This document shows, piece by piece, positions 10,592-21,259 of a DNA stretch of 64,000 nt. Position 1 is the stretch's first letter, and each line of letters opens with the position of its first letter. A program made the translations under genes and the position numbers. The DNA comes from Xenorhabdus nematophila ATCC 19061 (lineage in GTDB: Bacteria; Pseudomonadota; Gammaproteobacteria; Enterobacterales; Enterobacteriaceae): NCBI RefSeq assembly GCF_000252955.1, contig NC_014228.1:2333232-2397231 (forward strand), read 5' to 3'. The notes below the pieces were generated by a model, which saw nothing but the letters and a program-made list of their open reading frames with translations, did no database searches and was not told the DNA's origin.

Positions 10592-10621
10592 AAAAAAGCC
10601 CGTCTTTAAGACGGGCTTTTT
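10592..10621. terminator. Terminator downstream of topA
   Basis: A-run, GCCCGTCTT, a short TA loop, AAGACGGGC and a T-run form a classic bidirectional intrinsic terminator. For the minus strand it lies about 100 nt after the topA stop codon and just upstream of cysB. Confidence 0.92.
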
Positions 10622-10719
10622 AGAAAGAAAAGTTACATTTTGGGCAAAAAAGGAAATATCTGTCTAAATATATCTCATCGAATTATACCCAGCCATCAGG
10701 GTACATCATTATCAAACCC

Positions 10720-13317
10720 TTATTTCTCTTTTACCGCCCAGGAACCTTCAACAAAAAAGGCCGCCCATCCGGTCGCTTTGCCATTTTTTTCTGAAGAAAC
10801 ATATTGTTGCTTAGTTTTACGACTAAAACGTACAACCGTTTTGTTTCCTTCTGGATCTGCGACTGGCGCTTCTGCCAAGTAATGTAATTTTTCCGGCAAA
10901 CGATCTTTAAAGCGGACAAGTTCCTCAACCAAAGGTGCTCGTGTTTCACGGGATTTCGGAAATGTATTAGCGGCTAAAAATACGCCTGCGGCACCATCAC
11001 GCAACACAAAATACGCATCCGATTTTTCGCAAGCGAGTTCAGGTAACGGTACCGGATCTTCTTTCGGTGGCGCAACTTCTCCGTTACGTAAAATCTTGCG
11101 GGTATTTTTGCACTCTTCGTTGGTACAACCCATGTATTTCCCAAAACGCCCCATTTTCAGATGCATTTCTGAACCACATTTATCACACTCAACAATCGGG
11201 CCGTCATAGCCTTTGATGCGGAATTCACCTTCTTCAACTTCATAACCGTCGCACGCAGGATTATTACCACATACATGCAGTTTACGCTGGTTATCAATCA
11301 AGTAGCTATCCATCGCTGTACCACACTTCTTACAACGGCGGCGGGCACGTAACGCATTGGTTTCCGCATCATCCCCTTCCAGAATGTTCAGGATCTCATT
11401 TTCTGGAATCAGGTTGATCGTCTGCTTGCACCGTTCTTTAGGTGACAAAGCATAACCTGAGCAACCAAGAAATACTCCCGTGGTCGCTGTGCGAATACCC
11501 ATCGCACGACAACAGGTCGGACAATCGATTGAAGTGATCACCATCGGGTTTGGACGCATACCACCTTCGTCAGGCTCTTTACTGGCGACATCCAGTTGTT
11601 CACTGAAATTGGAGAAAAATTCATCCAATACCCCTTTCCAATTCGCCTCATTATTCGCTACGTGATCAAGCTGGTCTTCCATTCTCGCCGTGAAATCATA
11701 GCTCATCAATTCGTTGAAGTTCTCTTCCAAACGATCATTGACGATTTCACCCATTTTTTCTGCATAAAAACGACGGTTTTCAACATGAACATAACCGCGA
11801 TCCTGAATGGTTGAAATAATCGAAGCATATGTCGATGGCCGGCCAATACCCCGTTTTTCCAGTTCCCTGACCAGTGATGCTTCACTGAAACGCGCTGGCG
11901 GTTTTGTAAAGTGCTGGCTTGGAAACAGCTGCTGCAAATCCAGTTCTGTATTTGCTTCAATTGCTGGCAAAGTGTTATCTTCATCGCCTTTGCGCAACAC
12001 GGGCATCACTTTCGTCCAACCATCAAAACGCAACGTACGCCCTTTCGCACGCAGTTCAAAATTACCGGCTTGAACCGTTAACGTTGTAGAATCATATTTC
12101 GCGGGCATCATCTGACAAGCGATAAACTGCCGCCAAATGAGCTGATACAGTTTCTGAGCATCAGCTTCCATATCTTTCAGTTCTTCCGCCATCACTTCAA
12201 CATTAGAAGGCCGAATCGCCTCATGGGCTTCCTGAGAATTCTCTTTACTGCTATAAACATTTCCCTCTTTTGGTAAATATTTATCACCAAAGTGGGTGCT
12301 GATATAACCACGAGCCATATCAAGCGCATCCTGACTCAAATTGGTCGAGTCAGTACGCATATAAGTGATATGACCCGCTTCATATAAGCGTTGCGCCATC
12401 ATCATGGTTTTTTTGACCCCAAATCCAAGCCGGGTACTCGCAGCCTGTTGCAATGTTGAGGTAATAAACGGTGCACCCGGTTTACTGGATGTCGGGCGAT
12501 CTTCGCGGTCAATGACGCTATACTTCGCTTTCTCAAGTAAAGATACCGCCGCGTGTGTTTGTTGAGCATTTACCGGTTTGAAAGGTTTTCCCTTTTCATG
12601 AGTGACTTCCATGCGAAGCGCTATCTCTCCCTTAGCCACTAAATCCGCATGTAATTGCCAATACTCTTCCGGTACAAATGCCTTAATTTCACGCTCCCGT
12701 TCAACCACCAGACGAACGGCAACGGATTGAACCCGCCCCGCAGATAATCCTCTGGCAACCTTTTTCCACAATAACGGGGACACCATATAACCCACCACAC
12801 GATCCATAAAACGGCGTGCTTGCTGAGCGTTAACACGGTCAATATTCAATTCGCCCGGTTTATCGAAAGCCTGAGTGATTGCATTCTTGGTAATTTCATT
12901 GAATACAACACGACTGAAACGAGCATCATCTCCGCCGATCACTTCCCGCAAGTGCCATGCAATAGCCTCTCCTTCGCGGTCAAGATCTGTTGCAAGATAG
13001 ACATGCTCAGCTTTTTCAGCCAGCGTTTTCAGCTCCGCGACAACTTTTTCCTTGCCGGGTAAAATTTGGTAATTTGCTTCCCAGTCATGATAGGGATCCA
13101 CTCCCATACGACTTACCAGCGCTGTTTTCTCATCTTTCTTTACTTTCTTCTTATTCTTATCAGTCGATGAGATTGAACTCTTTTGACTCGCCGCTCCACT
13201 CGTCGGCAAATCACGGATATGACCCACACTGGATTTCACAACGTAGTCATTCCCCAGATATTTATTGATTGTTTTGGCTTTTGCCGGGGACTCCACTATA
13301 ACAAGAGCTTTAGCCAT
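10720..13317 (-). CDS. topA: DNA topoisomerase I
   Basis: Relaxes negative supercoils through a 5'-phosphotyrosine intermediate (type IA). The 865 residues equal the E. coli length. TOPRIM motifs ([32 protein letters not shown]), the active-site Tyr in [11 protein letters not shown] and [11 protein letters not shown] are present. The C-terminus carries tetracysteine zinc ribbons (CPTCCRAMG..., [11 protein letters not shown]..., [21 protein letters not shown]) as in other enterobacteria. The linker after residue 37 ([18 protein letters not shown]) is Ser/Lys-rich. No yciN is found upstream, where IS elements are present instead. Confidence 0.98.
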   Translation of the reverse strand: MAKALVIVESPAKAKTINKYLGNDYVVKSSVGHIRDLPTSGAASQKSSISSTDKNKKKVKKDEKTALVSRMGVDPYHDWEANYQILPGKEKVVAELKTLAEKAEHVYLATDLDREGEAIAWHLREVIGGDDARFSRVVFNEITKNAITQAFDKPGELNIDRVNAQQARRFMDRVVGYMVSPLLWKKVARGLSAGRVQSVAVRLVVEREREIKAFVPEEYWQLHADLVAKGEIALRMEVTHEKGKPFKPVNAQQTHAAVSLLEKAKYSVIDREDRPTSSKPGAPFITSTLQQAASTRLGFGVKKTMMMAQRLYEAGHITYMRTDSTNLSQDALDMARGYISTHFGDKYLPKEGNVYSSKENSQEAHEAIRPSNVEVMAEELKDMEADAQKLYQLIWRQFIACQMMPAKYDSTTLTVQAGNFELRAKGRTLRFDGWTKVMPVLRKGDEDNTLPAIEANTELDLQQLFPSQHFTKPPARFSEASLVRELEKRGIGRPSTYASIISTIQDRGYVHVENRRFYAEKMGEIVNDRLEENFNELMSYDFTARMEDQLDHVANNEANWKGVLDEFFSNFSEQLDVASKEPDEGGMRPNPMVITSIDCPTCCRAMGIRTATTGVFLGCSGYALSPKERCKQTINLIPENEILNILEGDDAETNALRARRRCKKCGTAMDSYLIDNQRKLHVCGNNPACDGYEVEEGEFRIKGYDGPIVECDKCGSEMHLKMGRFGKYMGCTNEECKNTRKILRNGEVAPPKEDPVPLPELACEKSDAYFVLRDGAAGVFLAANTFPKSRETRAPLVEELVRFKDRLPEKLHYLAEAPVADPEGNKTVVRFSRKTKQQYVSSEKNGKATGWAAFFVEGSWAVKEK

Positions 13318-13689
13318 AGTTACCTTTACCTAATTATCTTCTTTTCAGATGGCGAAAATCACGGCGTTTATGTTGCGATATATAAAATAAAATCTCTTTT
13401 TATATTGCGATAGATTTGCAAGATATCAACTAATTTTTATCTTGTACTTTTATTTAAGCTCAAAACCCTTTGAAATATTTAAGGTATTTTATACACCAAC
13501 ATAGACCATGCAATTGTTTGATTTAACAGTTGTAAACAAAACCTTCCATCTACATGACGAAAAGTCCACACTCTACCTGATAAAAAACGATGCGCAACAA
13601 CTTATTTTTTGAAGGAGCACAATAGATACAAACTGAAACAATGCCTGTCAAACGAGAACAATGACTAAAAAAGCAAATGAAATCATTAG
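13318..13689. other. topA upstream region; no gene seen
   Basis: About 370 bp of AT-rich sequence between the topA start and the decayed IS5-type element. It should hold the topA promoters. I see no coding frame with family resemblance. Confidence 0.5.
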
Positions 13690-14535
13690 AAAATGTCGTC
13701 ATAAATTATTTTGTGCGATAATAAGATTTGCATTCCATAAACAGAGTGAACTAACCATGAGCACGCCTGCATACCGCCGCCACGATATTTCCGAACATGT
13801 CTGGAATTTACCTGAGCCTCACTTACCTGGTCGAAAAGGCGCCTGGGGACGGGTTGCTGACGATAATCGATTATTGATTAATGCCGTATTCTGGATTTTA
13901 CGTACGGGGTGCCTTGGCGAGATTTACCGACCGATTACGGTGATTGGAAAAATACGCATCGCCGTTTTTGCCGGTGGCGGGACAAGGGCATATGGGAAGG
14001 GTTACTCGAGCAACTCATTACTGAGCCGGATTTTGAGTGGTTAATGATTGATGCAAGCCACATTAAAGTCCATCCCCATGCAGCAGGAGCCAAAGGAGGT
14101 AATCAAGATATGGGACGCACAAAAAGGGCTCAATACAAAGATACATTTGGCCTTGGATGCGCATGGTATGCCGGTCAGAGCGATGATTACAAGTGGTACC
14201 ACAGCAGATTGTTCACAAGCTGATGACTTAATTCAAGGATTCGATGCCGAACATTTATGAGCGGATCGAGGCTATGACAGTGATGCCATCGCTGAACAAG
14301 CGAAAAACCAAGGCATGGAGGTACAAATTCCGAGCCGCAAGAATCGCAAAGTTAAACGAAAATATGATCGCGAGCTCTATCGACTCAGGCATTTGGTTGA
14401 AAACGCTTTTCTCCATTTGAAGCGCTGGCGTGGTATAGCGACCCGTTACGCCAAAAACAGTGCATCGTTTCTTGCCGCAGTCCAAATCCGCTGCCTTGCT
14501 CTTTGGTTGAGTATTTCATGACGATTCCATCTAGG
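13690..14535 (+). mobile_element. IS5-family (IS427/IS1031-like) element, decayed
   Basis: This is the remnant of an IS around a broken transposase gene. The limits are approximate: TCGTCATAAA near 13695 and, inverted, TTTCATGACGA at 14515-14525 may be parts of the terminal repeats. No target duplication could be assigned. Confidence 0.65.
13757..14521 (+). pseudogene. IS5-family transposase, frameshifted with in-frame stop
   Basis: The product would be a DDE transposase. It opens MSTPAYRRHDISEHVWNL and continues with WILRTG / PWRDLPTDYGDWKNTHRRF / EWLMIDASH / GGNQDMGRTK / LNTKIHLALDAHGMPV / ADRGYDSDAI / LRHLVENAFLHLKRWRGIATR, all typical of the family. The protein is spread over frames with three lesions. 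One is a shift at the G-run near 13905 (consistent with one lost G). Another is a shift near 14118-14128 at an A-run. The third is a TGA at about 14258-14260 where a Leu is expected before ADRGY. A programmed shift could explain one of these but not all, so the copy is dead. Confidence 0.9.
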
Positions 14536-14593
14536 AAATACGAAAATTTTATACAAGGAATGTATGCAGATGGGGTTGAACAAAAAGGCGAAG

Positions 14594-14621
14594 TTTTCGC
14601 GGGTAATTTTTCGCGGGTAAT
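14594..14621. repeat. Perfect 14-bp tandem duplication
   Basis: TTTTCGCGGGTAAT occurs twice head to tail at 14594-14607 and 14608-14621, in the short gap between the IS5-type remnant and the IS481-type element. It is probably a scar of an insertion or slippage event. Confidence 0.8.
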
Positions 14622-14639
14622 ATGTACTAGTCGCGACTT

Positions 14640-15808
14640 GATCTGACAGTTACCCACTTTGTTATCGGCGACTGTCAGATTATATTTGGGTCAAATTTTT
14701 TTCTGCCCAAATGGATTTCCCATCCTGAAGGGTTTCTATTGGTGTCCGGCCGCAACACATTTTTCCTTGATGAGTGCGGTGATTGTTGTAATTGTCCATC
14801 CATTTGTCCAGATCTTTTTGTAACTCATCCAATGAGCCATACAATTTCTTTCTGAACGTCACTTGATAAAATTCATTCAGGATGGTTTTGTGAAACCGTT
14901 CACAGATGCCATTGGTTTGCGGTGACATCGCCTTTGTCCTGGTATGGTCGATATCATTGACAGCCAGATACAGTTGGTAATCATGGTGCTCAACACGCCC
15001 GCAATATTCGGTGCCTCTGTCTGTCAGAATACGTAACATCGGCAATCTATGAGCGCTGAAGAACGGCAGCACACGGTCATTCAGTAAATCCGCCGCCGTA
15101 ATGGGCGTTTTACTCGTATAGAGTTTCGCGAAAGCCACTTTACTGTAAGTATCGACGAAAGTTTGTTGGTACAAGCGTCCCACGCCTTTAAGATTACCGA
15201 CATAAAAGGTATCTTGCGACCCTAAATAGCCAGGATGAGCGGTTTCAATTTCGCCACAAGCTTCGTCATCATGCTGCTTACGTTCAAGGGCGGCGACCTG
15301 CTCGTCAGTCAGGATAATGCCTTCGTCAGCCACTTTCTTTTCAAGGGCTGCCAGACGCTTTTTGAAGTTCTCAAGATGATGTCTGAGCCAGATAGAACGG
15401 ACACCACTGGCAGACACAAAGATGCCTGCTTTTCTGAGCTCATTACTCGTTCTGGCTTGCCCATAGGCCGGGAATTCGATGGCCGAGTTGATAACGGCGT
15501 GTTCGGTCTCCGCATCCACACGGTTCTTCAGATTAGGGGTTTTTCTGCTTTGGTTGATTAATGCATCAATCCCGCCCGTTTCAACGAGTTCCTGATAACG
15601 ATAAAACGTATCTCTGGATACGCCCATCACTTTACAGGCTCTCGAGACATTACTGAGTTTTTCAGCGAGATTAAGCAGACCCGCCTTGTGTTTGATGATG
15701 GGATTGCTAGTATAAAGCATGAGAGTTACCTCTTAGTCTTTGATTATGGATTCATCACCTTTAATCAAAGTCGGTAACTCTCTTCTTTTCAAACTGAAGT
15801 GTCAGATC
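14640..15808 (-). mobile_element. IS481-family insertion sequence
   Basis: An intact-looking element with inverted ends GATCTGACA (14640-14648) and TGTCAGATC (15800-15808). Similarity may extend a few bases outward (GAC two bases before the left core), so the exact boundary is uncertain. ACTA stands a short distance outside both ends (14626-14629 and 15818-15821) and may be a target duplication. It carries one transposase gene on the minus strand. Confidence 0.75.
14680..15720 (-). CDS. IS481-family transposase
   Basis: A 346-residue transposase with an N-terminal helix-turn-helix (ACKVMGVSRDTFYRYQE, about residues 33-50) and a retroviral-integrase-type core. The DDE residues are seen in TFVDTYSKVAF, ILTDRGTEYCG and NGICERFHKTILNEFY. 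The C-terminus holds the usual DNNYNHRTHQG-like stretch (YNNHRTHQGKMCCGRTPIET). The frame is uninterrupted, so it may be active. Near-identical copies elsewhere in the genome are likely. Confidence 0.92.
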   Translation of the reverse strand: MLYTSNPIIKHKAGLLNLAEKLSNVSRACKVMGVSRDTFYRYQELVETGGIDALINQSRKTPNLKNRVDAETEHAVINSAIEFPAYGQARTSNELRKAGIFVSASGVRSIWLRHHLENFKKRLAALEKKVADEGIILTDEQVAALERKQHDDEACGEIETAHPGYLGSQDTFYVGNLKGVGRLYQQTFVDTYSKVAFAKLYTSKTPITAADLLNDRVLPFFSAHRLPMLRILTDRGTEYCGRVEHHDYQLYLAVNDIDHTRTKAMSPQTNGICERFHKTILNEFYQVTFRKKLYGSLDELQKDLDKWMDNYNNHRTHQGKMCCGRTPIETLQDGKSIWAEKNLTQI

Positions 15809-15923
15809 TGGTCTGAACTAATACAGGTAATAAAAGGCATCATTGCTCTCTATTTACCCGCATCATACTCATAGTGACTTTAATGACCGATTATCGCAAT
15901 CAGATAACTGTCGTATGCGCATT

Positions 15924-16970
15924 TCACAGCAATGGTTTTTGGCCTCTTTGCCACCAGCGCATAAACAATTTATCAATATTCTCCATTGCCCCGCCCATCA
16001 CACGCTCTACAACACGTTTACGACGAGAATAACTGACCCCGATCACTTCACAATGATCAATTTGTTCAATCAGAAAATCATCGCTGACACCCACTTCATC
16101 AATCAATCCGTGCTCTTTGGCCTGCGTACCATACCAATATTCCCCTGTCGCGACACTTTCTACATCCAACGAGGGACGGTGCTGATAAATAAATGATTTA
16201 AATAATTTATGCGTTTCGTTCAGATCTTCCTGAAATTTCTTGCGTCCCTGTTCTGTGTTCTCACCGAACATCGTCAGCGTACGCTTATATTCACCCGCAG
16301 TATGCAGCTCCACATCAATATCATTTTTCTTCAACAAGCGATGGATATTCGGTAATTGAGCCACCACACCAATAGAACCAATAATAGCAAAAGGTGCAGC
16401 AATGATGCGATCAGCCACGCAAGCCATCATATAACCGCCACTTGCAGCCACTTTATCCACAACCACCGTCAAACGTATCCCTTTCTGGCGTAAACGGGTT
16501 AATTGAGATGCAGCCAGACCATAACCATGAACCATGCCACCGGGGCTTTCCAGACGCAGTAAAACTTCATCTTTTTTATCTGCAACCGCCAGTATTGCGC
16601 TGATCTCTTCGCGGAGAGAATCAACTTCATGGGCATCCATACTGCCTTTGAAGTCCAAAACATAAAGATTTGGTTTTTGTAAACCTTTCTGTCCTGTTTT
16701 TGCCGCTGCTTTTTTTTGCTTCTCATCAATTTTCTGCTGCTTTTTAAAAGCCTTTTGCCAGACTTTTTGCTCTGCTTCACTCATGCGGGCTTGCTGCATC
16801 TGGCGCTGTTTTTCCTTGTATGACTCCCCCAGATTGGTCAGCCTCAATTCCCCTTTGTGCATTGTTTTACGTACACCTAATCCGATACACACTACCGCCA
16901 GAATGACGATTGATAATACTACTGTAAGCACTTTGGCCAGGAACAATCCGTATAAAGACAAATATTCCAC
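15924..16970 (-). CDS. sohB: SohB, S49-family inner-membrane protease
   Basis: Signal-peptide-peptidase-A-like serine protease; in E. coli it is a multicopy suppressor of htrA. The length is 348 residues (E. coli 349). An N-terminal membrane segment (about residues 8-30) is followed by a Lys/Gln-rich coiled region (about 50-100) and the S49 core with LRLESPGGMVHGYG and the nucleophile Ser in DKVAASGGYMMA. The Lys of the Ser-Lys dyad should lie in the following third of the protein. It is transcribed away from yciK. In E. coli it neighbours yciN and topA; here two IS elements lie between. Confidence 0.95.
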   Translation of the reverse strand: MEYLSLYGLFLAKVLTVVLSIVILAVVCIGLGVRKTMHKGELRLTNLGESYKEKQRQMQQARMSEAEQKVWQKAFKKQQKIDEKQKKAAAKTGQKGLQKPNLYVLDFKGSMDAHEVDSLREEISAILAVADKKDEVLLRLESPGGMVHGYGLAASQLTRLRQKGIRLTVVVDKVAASGGYMMACVADRIIAAPFAIIGSIGVVAQLPNIHRLLKKNDIDVELHTAGEYKRTLTMFGENTEQGRKKFQEDLNETHKLFKSFIYQHRPSLDVESVATGEYWYGTQAKEHGLIDEVGVSDDFLIEQIDHCEVIGVSYSRRKRVVERVMGGAMENIDKLFMRWWQRGQKPLL

Positions 16971-17209
16971 AGATCCACCTTAGTTAATTTATGATAAACA
17001 ATGTCTTTCATTCTAACTAAAAACAGGAAACCGTGCTCTAACAGTTTACTTAGCCAACGGTATTCCCATTAACTTTATAACTATTAAAGCTATCTCCATT
17101 ATTTTGGTCACATTTGACGACAGCGTTAAGTTTTGTTCTGATGATAAACCCCTATGCCACTCTGAGATGGCAACTAACAGATTTACAAGCAATACAGGAA
17201 GACTGCCCG

Positions 17210-17974
17210 ATGTTTGATTACCAACCCCGTCATGATTTGCTGCAACAAAAGATTATTTTAGTCACCGGTGCCGGTGATGGCATTGGGCGTGAAGTCGCAC
17301 TGACTTATGCCCGCCACGGGGCGCAGGTCATTTTGCTGGGGCGTACTGCCGCAAAACTGGAAGCAGTCAAACAACAAATTGAAAACGAAGGGGGTTTACC
17401 CGCCAGCGTGTATACGATGGATCTCCTGACTGTCACCGCAGAAGAGTGCCAGACTTTTGCCAAAGAACTGGCACAGCGCTATTCCTGTCTGGATGGCGTT
17501 TTGCACAATGCAGGGCTTCTTGGTGTTGTTGCACCGGTCGTGGAACAACCTGTGCAGCTTTGGCATGATGTGATGCAAGTGAATGTCAATGCCACTTTTA
17601 TGCTGACTCAGGCATTGATTCCCCTGTTATTAAAATCCGCCAGCGGTTCTTTAGTCTTTACCAGCTCCAGCGTAGGACGTGAAGGCCGGAGTGGTTGGGG
17701 AGCATATTCTGTTTCCAAATTTGCCACAGAAGGCTTTATGCAGGTTTTAACACAAGAATATCAAGACACTGCCCTACGCATTAATTGCATCAATCCGGGG
17801 GGAACCCGTACCAACATGCGTGCCACTGCGTTTCCCGATGAGAACTCAGCCAAATTAAAAACACCTGCGGAGATTATGCCAGTCTATCTTTATATCATGG
17901 GTGATGACAGCCGAAATGATTCCGGTATCAGTTTTGATGCTCAACCCGGTCGCAAAGCGGGGCCTGCTGAATAA
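17210..17974 (+). CDS. yciK: YciK, short-chain dehydrogenase/reductase
   Basis: An SDR-family oxidoreductase of unknown physiological substrate. The Rossmann motif is ITGAGDGIG-like (VTGAGDGIGREVAL), the NNAG equivalent is LHNAGLLG, the catalytic Ser is in TSSSVG and YxxxK is YSVSK. The start at 17210 (MFDYQPRHDLL) matches E. coli YciK and has AGGAAG 8 nt upstream; the reading frame extends further upstream but without homology. Its stop codon overlaps the btuR start (TAATG), so the two genes are coupled. Confidence 0.95.
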   Translation: MFDYQPRHDLLQQKIILVTGAGDGIGREVALTYARHGAQVILLGRTAAKLEAVKQQIENEGGLPASVYTMDLLTVTAEECQTFAKELAQRYSCLDGVLHNAGLLGVVAPVVEQPVQLWHDVMQVNVNATFMLTQALIPLLLKSASGSLVFTSSSVGREGRSGWGAYSVSKFATEGFMQVLTQEYQDTALRINCINPGGTRTNMRATAFPDENSAKLKTPAEIMPVYLYIMGDDSRNDSGISFDAQPGRKAGPAE

Positions 17975-18570
17975 TGACCAGAAATAACAGCCAGTACCAA
18001 AAAAGACAGCAACGTCTGAAAGAGAAAGTCGATGCCCGTATTGAAGCTGCGCAACAAGAACGGGGTATTGTTATCGTATTCACCGGCAACGGAAAAGGAA
18101 AAACCACGGCGGCATTCGGTACTGTTGCCAGAGCAATCGGGCATGGTCAGCGCGCCGGCGTTATCCAATTTATCAAAGGAACATGGGAAAGTGGCGAAAG
18201 AAATTTACTGTCACAGCAAGGCGTTGAATTTCATATAATGGCAACCGGTTTTACGTGGGAGACGCAAAACCGTGAAACAGACACCGCGGCTTGCCAAACC
18301 ACATGGAAACATGCCTTGGCAATGTTGTCTGATCCTTCATTAAATCTTGTTGTTCTGGATGAACTGACTTATATGGTCAGCTACGGTTATCTGGAGCTTG
18401 AAGAGGTTCTGACGGCACTCAAACAGCGCCCGTCATATCAGAGTGTGATCATCACTGGACGAGGATGTCACCGAGAATTACTGGAATATGCCGATACCAT
18501 TACCGAAATGCGTCCGGTAAAACATGCTTTTGATGCCGGAGTAAAAGCACAAAAAGGCGTTGATTGGTAA
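17974..18570 (+). CDS. btuR: Corrinoid adenosyltransferase (CobA/BtuR type)
   Basis: Transfers the adenosyl group of ATP to cob(I)alamin, making adenosylcobalamin from scavenged corrinoids. The length is 198 residues (E. coli 196). The P-loop is in FTGNGKGKTTAAFGT, followed by RAGVIQFIKGTWESGE, LDELTYMVSYGYL and ITGRGCH, all signatures of this family. It overlaps yciK by one base and is read from the same transcript. A hairpin just after the stop codon probably terminates it. Confidence 0.96.
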   Translation: MTRNNSQYQKRQQRLKEKVDARIEAAQQERGIVIVFTGNGKGKTTAAFGTVARAIGHGQRAGVIQFIKGTWESGERNLLSQQGVEFHIMATGFTWETQNRETDTAACQTTWKHALAMLSDPSLNLVVLDELTYMVSYGYLELEEVLTALKQRPSYQSVIITGRGCHRELLEYADTITEMRPVKHAFDAGVKAQKGVDW

Positions 18571-18577
18571 AGTAAAT

Positions 18578-18618
18578 CCGCTGTTTCAATAATATGTTGC
18601 CATAAACTGAAACAGCGG
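18578..18618. terminator. Terminator between btuR and rluB
   Basis: CCGCTGTTTCA (18578-18588) pairs perfectly with TGAAACAGCGG (18608-18618) around a 19-nt loop. It lies between two convergent genes. The T-run is short, so termination may be partial. Confidence 0.7.
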
Positions 18619-18628
18619 TTTGAAGATA

Positions 18629-19552
18629 TTAACGACCTTTAGGTGTCGTTTTTCTCCCTGCATTTTGGCGAGAACTACTTGCAGGACGTTTGCCTGCCGG
18701 ACGAGATGCCACCTTCGCATGTCGTTTCACTGCACGACGAATCTGGTTCGCTTTGATACGACGCTGATCACGTTCAACGGCCACTTTGGTCACCATTTCG
18801 TCGCCCAGACCAACCAATTGACGCAAATAGTTAGTCTGTTCCAGCCCCAATTCAGTCCAACCGCCACGCGGCAGACCTTTTGGCAGATTGATATCACCAT
18901 AACGTACACGGATAAGACGGCTGACCTGCACACCAACCGATTCCCACAACCGTCTGACTTCGCGGTTACGGCCTTCAGTCAGAGTGACGTTGTACCACTG
19001 GTTGATACCTTCCCCACCTTTAAAGGTGATCGTTTTGAAAGAAGCGGGACCATCTTCCAGTTGAACACCTTGAGTCAGTTGGCGGAGTTTGGCAGTGTCC
19101 ACTTCACCAAAAACACGCACAGCGTATTCACGCTCAACTTCCTGGCTTGGGTGCATCAGGCGGTTTGCCAGCTCGCCATCTGTTGTAAACAGCAACAACC
19201 CGCAGGTATTGATATCCAAGCGCCCTACGGCAATCCAACGAGCTCCCTGCATTCTTGGCAGACGATCAAACACGGTCGGACGACCTTCTGGATCATGCCG
19301 AGTACACAATTCACCTTCCGGTTTGTAATAAGCCAGAACGCGGCAAACTGTTTTTTGCGGTTCTTTGATATTTAAGATCCGCCCATCCAGACGGATTTTT
19401 ATTGAAGGCTTAACTTCGATGCGATCACCCAGTGTTGCGGTTTTACCATCGATGCTAATGCGTCCTTGTTGAATATATCCTTCAATTTCGCGGCGGGAAC
19501 CATGACCAGAACGCGCAAGAATTTTTTGTAACTTTTCTGTTTTATCGCTCAT
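18629..19552 (-). CDS. rluB: RluB, 23S rRNA pseudouridine synthase
   Basis: Makes pseudouridine 2605 (E. coli numbering) in 23S rRNA. It has an N-terminal S4 RNA-binding domain (residues 1-65, [20 protein letters not shown]) and the RsuA/RluB catalytic core with the nucleophilic Asp in [12 protein letters not shown]. Further family motifs are YAVRVFG and [11 protein letters not shown]. The C-terminal 60 residues are Lys/Arg-rich ([17 protein letters not shown]), typical of RluB. The length is 307, slightly longer than E. coli (291) because of that tail. Confidence 0.96.
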   Translation of the reverse strand: MSDKTEKLQKILARSGHGSRREIEGYIQQGRISIDGKTATLGDRIEVKPSIKIRLDGRILNIKEPQKTVCRVLAYYKPEGELCTRHDPEGRPTVFDRLPRMQGARWIAVGRLDINTCGLLLFTTDGELANRLMHPSQEVEREYAVRVFGEVDTAKLRQLTQGVQLEDGPASFKTITFKGGEGINQWYNVTLTEGRNREVRRLWESVGVQVSRLIRVRYGDINLPKGLPRGGWTELGLEQTNYLRQLVGLGDEMVTKVAVERDQRRIKANQIRRAVKRHAKVASRPAGKRPASSSRQNAGRKTTPKGR

Positions 19553-19614
19553 TGAGCAACCTCTGTTGTCGCCTTCACAGGCGTCGTATCATGAAATAAA
19601 ATTAAATTGTACAC

Positions 19615-20235
19615 TTATGAAAACGGTGTGACATCACCTTCGCCTTCACGAAGAATGACGGGTGAATCCCCAGTTAAATCCACGACCGTTGTTGATTGCT
19701 GCCCAAGATAACCACCGTGAATAATTAAATCAACTTGTTTACCTAATGTCTCTTTAATCTCTTCGGGATCAGATTCAGCAAAATCATTTCCGGGTAAAAT
19801 CAAACTGCATGACATCAGGGGTTCACCCATCTTTTCCAGCAGTTCTAAAGCGATAGGATTAGAAGGCACCCGCAAACCGATGGTTTTACGTTTTTCATTC
19901 ATCAATCGGCGGGGAACTTCTTTTGTTGCCTGCAAAATAAAGGTGTAATTTCCCGGCGTATTATTTTTGATCAACCTGAACGCCTGATTATCCACATGGG
20001 CATAAGTTGAGATCTCAGAAAGATCACGACACATCAGTGTAAAATTGTGGCGCCCTTCCAGTTGGCGGATACGGCATATGCGGGTCATTGCATCCTTATT
20101 TTCAAGACAACAACCAATCGCGTAGCCTGAATCAGTGGGATAAATGACAACGCCTCCCTTTTTCAGCACTTCCGCACTTTGTTCAATAAGACGGGCTTGT
20201 GGATTGTCCGGGTGTATATAAAAAAGCTGGCTCAT
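19615..20235 (-). CDS. yciO: YciO, YrdC/Sua5-family protein
   Basis: A 206-residue protein of the YrdC/TsaC fold (threonylcarbamoyl-AMP synthase family). YciO itself is a paralogue whose role is not well settled. Motifs are VVIYPTDSGYAIGC, NFTLMCRDLSE, PGNYTFILQATKEVPRR and KTIGLRVPSNPIA. I chose MSQLFYIHPDNPQ at 20235, which matches E. coli YciO exactly in length; the frame is open further upstream into rnm. It follows rnm by 16 nt in the same direction, so the pair is likely co-transcribed. Confidence 0.95.
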   Translation of the reverse strand: MSQLFYIHPDNPQARLIEQSAEVLKKGGVVIYPTDSGYAIGCCLENKDAMTRICRIRQLEGRHNFTLMCRDLSEISTYAHVDNQAFRLIKNNTPGNYTFILQATKEVPRRLMNEKRKTIGLRVPSNPIALELLEKMGEPLMSCSLILPGNDFAESDPEEIKETLGKQVDLIIHGGYLGQQSTTVVDLTGDSPVILREGEGDVTPFS

Positions 20236-20251
20236 AACATAATCTCTACTT

Positions 20252-21124
20252 CTATGCAGCCCCAATCCGTGACCAGTCGTGCCATATCGGTACAACATCA
20301 CCAGGTAACCACAAATTGCGCCCAAGTTCTATCCATGAACAGGGTTGGTGAAAATCCGATCCTAATGATACTTTCAACCCATATTCTCTTGCCAGTTGGC
20401 CGAGTTGTTGTCTTTCATTAGGTGCTTGCTGGCACTGTGCAACTTCCATTGCATCACCACCATGTTGTTTAAACCAGTCTATTAACCGCTTCAGCCATTT
20501 CATCGACAAATCATACCTGCCCGGATGGGCAATAACAGCCTGCCCGCCGGCTTGATGAATGACTTCAATCGCCTGCGCGATTGTACACCATTGCGGAGGA
20601 ACATAGCCGATTTTTCCCTTTGCCAGATATTTCTTAAACACTTTCTTGATTGTCGGTTCAACGCCGGCTTCAATCAAATAACGGGCAAAATGCCCGCGCG
20701 TAACCTGCCCACCATTAGCCAACCGGGATGCACCTTCCCAAGCGTCAGGAATGCTGGCTTTGGCTAAACGGTTACCAATCTCAATACCACGCTGATTTCT
20801 TAAGTCAACCTGATTCGCCAGAAATTTTCTTAAGGCAATAGAATTAATATCGATATTTAAACCCACAATATGGATTTCGAAATTTTCCCATAACGTCGAA
20901 ATTTCAGCGCCAGAGACTAATGTCAGCGGCAGATTATTTTGCTGAATATGATTTAAAGCTGGCTGGATACCTTCCGTCGTATCATGATCAGTGATTGCCA
21001 GTACATGAATACCCACAGCGATAGCTCTGTCCACGAGCTGCTCAGGCGATAAAACCCCGTCTGAAGCAGTCGTATGGCTATGTAAGTCATAACGTTTTGT
21101 CATTTCACTGGCAGCTTCAGTCAT
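20252..21124 (-). CDS. rnm: RNase AM (YciV/TrpH), PHP-family 5'-3' exoribonuclease
   Basis: PHP-domain nuclease/phosphatase that trims 5' ends of RNA, including rRNA precursors, in E. coli. Metal-binding motifs are DLHSHTTASDG, ITDHDTTEG, an HIVGLNID segment, AHPGRYDLS and SDFHQPCSW. The length is 290 residues, usual for the family. The start at 21124 has AGG about 9 nt upstream; an internal Met at residue 8 is possible. In E. coli this gene directly precedes the trp leader; here an 8-kb block with two extra genes lies between. Confidence 0.94.
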   Translation of the reverse strand: MTEAASEMTKRYDLHSHTTASDGVLSPEQLVDRAIAVGIHVLAITDHDTTEGIQPALNHIQQNNLPLTLVSGAEISTLWENFEIHIVGLNIDINSIALRKFLANQVDLRNQRGIEIGNRLAKASIPDAWEGASRLANGGQVTRGHFARYLIEAGVEPTIKKVFKKYLAKGKIGYVPPQWCTIAQAIEVIHQAGGQAVIAHPGRYDLSMKWLKRLIDWFKQHGGDAMEVAQCQQAPNERQQLGQLAREYGLKVSLGSDFHQPCSWIELGRNLWLPGDVVPIWHDWSRIGAA

Positions 21125-21259
21125 TGTTCTGTACCTGTTTTTATAGGACGGGAAACAAAAGTACTATCTATCAGGTGATATCAAGCACAAAGTACCAATG
21201 ATAACACAGTGAACTAAATTGATGGAGAATAGTATTGCTTGCTTCTATTCTTTATAAAT

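Noticed and set aside
13661..13756. N-terminal extension of the IS5-type transposase frame
   Set aside because: Family members start at MSTPAYRRHD (13757); the upstream part lies in the probable terminal region of the IS.
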